In this document: positions 61,178 through 64,000 of the stretch, in pieces
Numbering within the stretch: the stretch's first letter is position 1
How the letters are laid out: every line of letters starts with the position of its first letter
NCBI GenBank assembly: GCA_963825305.1
Contig: CAWGTA010000003.1
Location: forward strand, 1 to 64,000
From: PSRJ01 sp963825305
GTDB lineage: Bacteria; Acidobacteriota; Terriglobia; Bryobacterales; Bryobacteraceae
DNA: 64,000 nucleotides
Reading direction: 5' to 3'
Made by a program: the position numbers and the translations under genes
The notes under the pieces: model-generated
Told to the model about the DNA's origin: nothing
Seen by the model: only the letters and a program-made list of their open reading frames with translations
Databases searched by the model: none

Positions 61178-62026
61178 TCAACGTTCCGGCCGCCATCGGG
61201 AGAAGCGCTTCTCCAGTCGCTCCGCCAGCCAGGTGAGCAGGATGCCGGCGAAGGCGATCAGCAGCACGCCGACGAACAGTGTATCCGTCTGGAACATCTG
61301 CCCGCCGTAGGCCACCATGAAACCGATTCCTTGACTGCCGCCGAACATCTCGCCCACTACCACTCCGATCAATCCCAACGCGACTCCCTGACGAAGGCCA
61401 GTGAGGATGAAGGGGACCGACCCCGGAATCGTGATGGTGGTGAAAATCTGCCAATCCGAAGCACAAAAGGCGCGCGCGGCCCGCAGCAGATCGCGGTCGA
61501 TGTTCTTGACTCCCGCGACGGTGTTTACCAGGATGGGGAAAAATGCCGACATGAAGACGATGAAGACTTTGGACCACATGCCGATCCCGAACCAGATGAT
61601 GATGAGCGGGATCATGGCAATGCGCGGGGTGGCATACAAGGCATTCAAAAATGGATCGAGCACCAGCCGGACCGTGCGGTACCAGCCGACGATCACACCC
61701 AGGATGACTCCCGCCACGGCTGCCAGAAAAAATCCCAGAATGAAATTCTTGCCGCTGTAGCCGAGGTCCGAGAGCAGGGTGCCGTGCAGCAGGCCTTCCT
61801 TGAACTGTTTCGCGATGGCCGAAGGCCCGCTGAAGAACAGCGGTGAAATTTTACCGGCAGACCAAAGAATCTGCCAGACCACCATCACCAGAAGCACGCC
61901 GCCTCCGCCGAGTATCATCGACTCGTACTTTTCGTAGAAGCTCTTGGGCGGCCGGCCGATGCTCTCGCCTTTGAGTTTCGGCGGGGCCACTTCGGAGGGC
62001 GAAATGTCTGTTCGCATCGGAGTCAT
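61178..62026 (-). CDS. ABC importer permease, SsuC/TauC type
   Basis: This 282-residue membrane protein has six helices. The EAA loop for ATPase contact is ARAFCASDWQIFTTITIPGS, just before the last helices, and the family features IPLIIIWFGIGMWSKVFIV and GVALGLIGVVVGEMFGG are present. These permeases import sulfonates, nitrate, pyrimidine precursors or aromatic acids with a periplasmic binding protein. No binding-protein gene is visible in this window. ATG 62026 (MTPMRTDISP) is favoured over 62041 and 62017. Confidence 0.88.
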   Translation of the reverse strand: MTPMRTDISPSEVAPPKLKGESIGRPPKSFYEKYESMILGGGGVLLVMVVWQILWSAGKISPLFFSGPSAIAKQFKEGLLHGTLLSDLGYSGKNFILGFFLAAVAGVILGVIVGWYRTVRLVLDPFLNALYATPRIAMIPLIIIWFGIGMWSKVFIVFMSAFFPILVNTVAGVKNIDRDLLRAARAFCASDWQIFTTITIPGSVPFILTGLRQGVALGLIGVVVGEMFGGSQGIGFMVAYGGQMFQTDTLFVGVLLIAFAGILLTWLAERLEKRFSRWRPER

Positions 62027-62042
62027 CGCTGGACAGCCCATG

Positions 62043-62130
62043 GTGGGGTCAGGCCTTCCGGCCTGCCGCCGGGCTTCCGCCCGGTGCGCCGCGCGGAAGC
62101 GCGGCGGCAGCCCAGAAGGGCTGACCCCAC
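62043..62130. repeat. four-stem palindromic element inside the operon
   Basis: An outer 10-bp stem (GTGGGGTCAG 62043-62052, CTGACCCCAC 62121-62130) encloses inner stems built on TTCC, TTCC, GGAA and AGAA loops: GGCC-TTCC-GGCC, GGGC-TTCC-GCCC, CGCGC-GGAA-GCGCG and GCCC-AGAA-GGGC. It lies between the ATPase and permease genes, which both read leftwards. Confidence 0.8.
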
Positions 62131-62167
62131 TCGGATCTTCAAAGTAGCGTTCTTCGCAGTCATAACA

Positions 62168-62965
62168 CTAGTTCGGCGCCATCACCATTCCCATGCGCTC
62201 CGACTCCTCTTCAATCAACTGCCAGATGGCGTCCTCGATTTGCAGAAACTGCGGGTCCCGTTTCAGGTGCAGGGTCCGCGGCCGGCTGAACGGAATTTCG
62301 AAAACATCCTTGACTCGCCCGGGACGCGAGCTCATGACTGCCACGCGATCCGCCAGGTAGATCGCTTCGTTGATCTGGTGAGTGATGAACAGAACGGTCT
62401 TGCGCGCTTTTGCCCAGATCTTCAAGAGCTCCGCCTGCATAAACTCACGGGTCTGTGCATCGAGCGCGGCGAAAGGTTCGTCCATCAACAGCACGGCGGG
62501 GTCCGACGCCAGAGCCCGCGCCAGGTTGACGCGCTGCTGCATGCCGCCCGAGAGTTCCGAAGGATAATGCCGCTCGAAACCGCCCAACCCCACCAGCTTG
62601 AGGAAGTGCTCCGTGCGTTGCTGCATGGTGGCCTTGTCAAAACGCCGCTGCATCTCCATGCCATAGCGTACGTTGCCGGCGATGGTCCGCCAGGGCAGCA
62701 GGCTGGAGTTCTGGAAGACCACCGAACGATCGATGCCCGGGCCTTCCACGCGCTTGCCGTCGATCGACACGGAACCCTGTTCGTAGGGCAGCAGGCCGGC
62801 CACAATGTTGAGCAGCGAAGTCTTTCCGCAACCGCTCGGACCTACGATCGCCATGAATTCGCCATCGGCCACGGCGAGACTGACATCGTCCAACGCGGGC
62901 ACGTCGCGCTCCTGGTGTTCGAGCCAGTAACGTTTGGAGAGGTGGTCGATCTTCAGTTTGACCAT
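62168..62965 (-). CDS. ABC importer ATPase, SsuB/TauB type
   Basis: This 265-residue ATPase has Walker A GPSGCGKTS (42-50), Q-loop VVFQNSSLLPWRTI, signature LSGGMQQR, Walker B VLLMDEPFAALD and the switch His in VLFITHQINEAIYLADR. It matches NrtD/SsuB/TauB enzymes and pairs with the downstream permease. It follows the LigJ-like gene by 26 bases. Confidence 0.92.
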   Translation of the reverse strand: MVKLKIDHLSKRYWLEHQERDVPALDDVSLAVADGEFMAIVGPSGCGKTSLLNIVAGLLPYEQGSVSIDGKRVEGPGIDRSVVFQNSSLLPWRTIAGNVRYGMEMQRRFDKATMQQRTEHFLKLVGLGGFERHYPSELSGGMQQRVNLARALASDPAVLLMDEPFAALDAQTREFMQAELLKIWAKARKTVLFITHQINEAIYLADRVAVMSSRPGRVKDVFEIPFSRPRTLHLKRDPQFLQIEDAIWQLIEEESERMGMVMAPN

Positions 62966-62991
62966 GGGCCGTGCCTGCCGCGGAATGAGAA

Positions 62992-64000
62992 CTACGAGCT
63001 CGCCCCCTTGGATTCTTTGGCGCCCACTTCGATTTTGAAGACCTTCCTGGCGTTGTCTTCGAAAATCATTTTCTTTTCCGCCGCGCTCAACCAGTCGAAC
63101 GCCTCGATCAGGTGCCGGGTTTCATCGAGCCATTTACCGGTCTTTGGATCCTTGACTGTTCCCACGCCCGGTCGCTCGGTGCCGAACAGGCAGCGGTCCG
63201 CGCCGACAGTCTTGATCAGCAGCGCCAGCGAATCCGACGAATAAAGCACTGTGTCGTAGTACAGGTTGCGCAGGGTATCGGAAAAACGCGGCCCCTTCCC
63301 GCGCAGCGAACTGGCTTCCCACCGCGCCCACTGGTACGGCACCGCGCCGCCTCCATGCGAAACGAGAATCTTCAGCGTGGGGAAATCCTTGAACACGCTG
63401 GAAGTTAGCAGCGACACCACGGAAATCGTCTCTTCGTTGATGAAATGTGTCGAGTAAGTGAGCCGCTCCGACTTGCAACCCATCGAATGTATGTGGCCGG
63501 GGATGTCCAGCTCGACCATTTTTTCGTACAGCGGATACCAAAAGCGGTCGCCCAACCCGGGGGTCTCGACGCCGGTGCACTCGCCCGGATCGGGGTTCAG
63601 CAGGAGTCCCACGAACCCATCCTGCTTCACACATTTTTCCAGGTACGGCAGCACCGTCTGCACGGGGACGTTGGGAGTCAGCGGCACCCCGCATACGCCG
63701 CGGAAGACGTTGGGAAACAGCTTCGCCTGGCGCGCGATGATGTTGTTGGTCTCTTCCATGAACCAGGCGACCAGTTTGGGATGCTCGCTGGTCATCATCT
63801 GGTACGGCCGGGGCGAGATGATCTGCATGTCGGTGCCCGCCTCTTTCAGCTGCGCGAGGTGGGAAGAGCCGCCAAAGACCGGCGAGTTCAGCGCTTTGAT
63901 GATGTCTTCGTCGGTTGCATTGACGCCGCCGCGCCCATGGCCGCCCCGATGCGCCATGATCTGCGCCTTGTAAACCCATAAACTGTCCGGCGCCGTGACG
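62992..64000 (-). CDS. ligJ: LigJ-like 4-oxalomesaconate hydratase (5' end outside window)
   Basis: The gene runs off the right edge: the frame continues beyond the first ATG with VTAPDSLWVYKAQI, so at least 336 residues are present and about 20 N-terminal residues (including the HxH metal site) are missing. It is a member of the amidohydrolase family with strong LigJ features: GVCGVPLTPNVPVQTVLPYL, DGFVGLLLNPDPGE, DRFWYPLYEKMVELDIPGHI, VSHGGGAVPYQWAR, FGTERPGVGTVKDPKTGKW and LSAAEKKMIFEDNARKVF. LigJ hydrates 4-oxalomesaconate in the protocatechuate 4,5-cleavage and gallate pathways. Its product feeds the RraA-family aldolases of the same operon. Confidence 0.8.
   Translation of the reverse strand, partial: VTAPDSLWVYKAQIMAHRGGHGRGGVNATDEDIIKALNSPVFGGSSHLAQLKEAGTDMQIISPRPYQMMTSEHPKLVAWFMEETNNIIARQAKLFPNVFRGVCGVPLTPNVPVQTVLPYLEKCVKQDGFVGLLLNPDPGECTGVETPGLGDRFWYPLYEKMVELDIPGHIHSMGCKSERLTYSTHFINEETISVVSLLTSSVFKDFPTLKILVSHGGGAVPYQWARWEASSLRGKGPRFSDTLRNLYYDTVLYSSDSLALLIKTVGADRCLFGTERPGVGTVKDPKTGKWLDETRHLIEAFDWLSAAEKKMIFEDNARKVFKIEVGAKESKGASS

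Overview
The window looks like a chromosomal segment of a soil-type Acidobacteriota, most likely near Bryobacterales/Solibacter. This is inferred from gene content: an ankyrin–DUF1592–DUF1552 operon, TolB-like propellers, PadR-controlled ABC modules, exported FMN dehydrogenases and serine hydrolases with Tat-like signals, GC-rich DNA (about 60%) and several families of hairpin repeats between genes. No rRNA, tRNA, CRISPR array, intact transposase or phage gene was recognised.

Layout. 1-8.9 kb is a decayed accessory region: a TIR/14-WD40 gene with three frame breaks, small envelope proteins, and remnants of a Ser/Thr kinase, a CHAT protein and an SRPBCC protein. 8.9-11.2 kb holds a short UvrA-like ATPase with a lower-GC look. 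12.1-17.4 kb is a minus-strand operon of an ankyrin protein, a DUF1592 cytochrome-type protein and a DUF1552 protein, all with frame breaks. 17.6-34 kb is a run of exported enzymes and carriers: TolB-like propeller, beta-lactamase-fold hydrolase, PepSY membrane protein, polytopic membrane protein, carboxylesterase, FMN 2-hydroxyacid dehydrogenase with a CXXCH motif, ankyrin/CXXCH/toroid protein, metallo-beta-lactamase, two VOC proteins, enoyl-CoA hydratase. 35-39.1 kb is a PadR-controlled operon for an ABC exporter with a visible promoter and operator. 39-46 kb holds a PaaK-like ligase, a His-tract protein, a tandem alpha/beta-hydrolase pseudoenzyme and an MFS transporter. 46-53.7 kb is the most core-like part (pgsA, rodZ, glycosyltransferase plus two methyltransferases, truB, LolA-like, acyltransferase-like). 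54.5-59.8 kb is mixed.

59.8-64 kb is a minus-strand operon with a LigJ-like 4-oxalomesaconate hydratase (cut by the window edge), an ABC importer ATPase and permease, and two RraA-family aldolase-like proteins. Together these suggest uptake and lower-pathway breakdown of an aromatic acid to pyruvate and oxaloacetate.

Two themes run through the window. First, at least 16 single-base frame breaks disrupt ten otherwise recognisable genes. Ten of them fall in the first 17 kb and several sit in homopolymers. This could be real pseudogenisation or uncorrected indel errors, so such genes are listed over their full corrected span. Second, several families of hairpin repeats occupy gene borders. One shows compensatory base changes between copies, and another supplies the start codon of truB.
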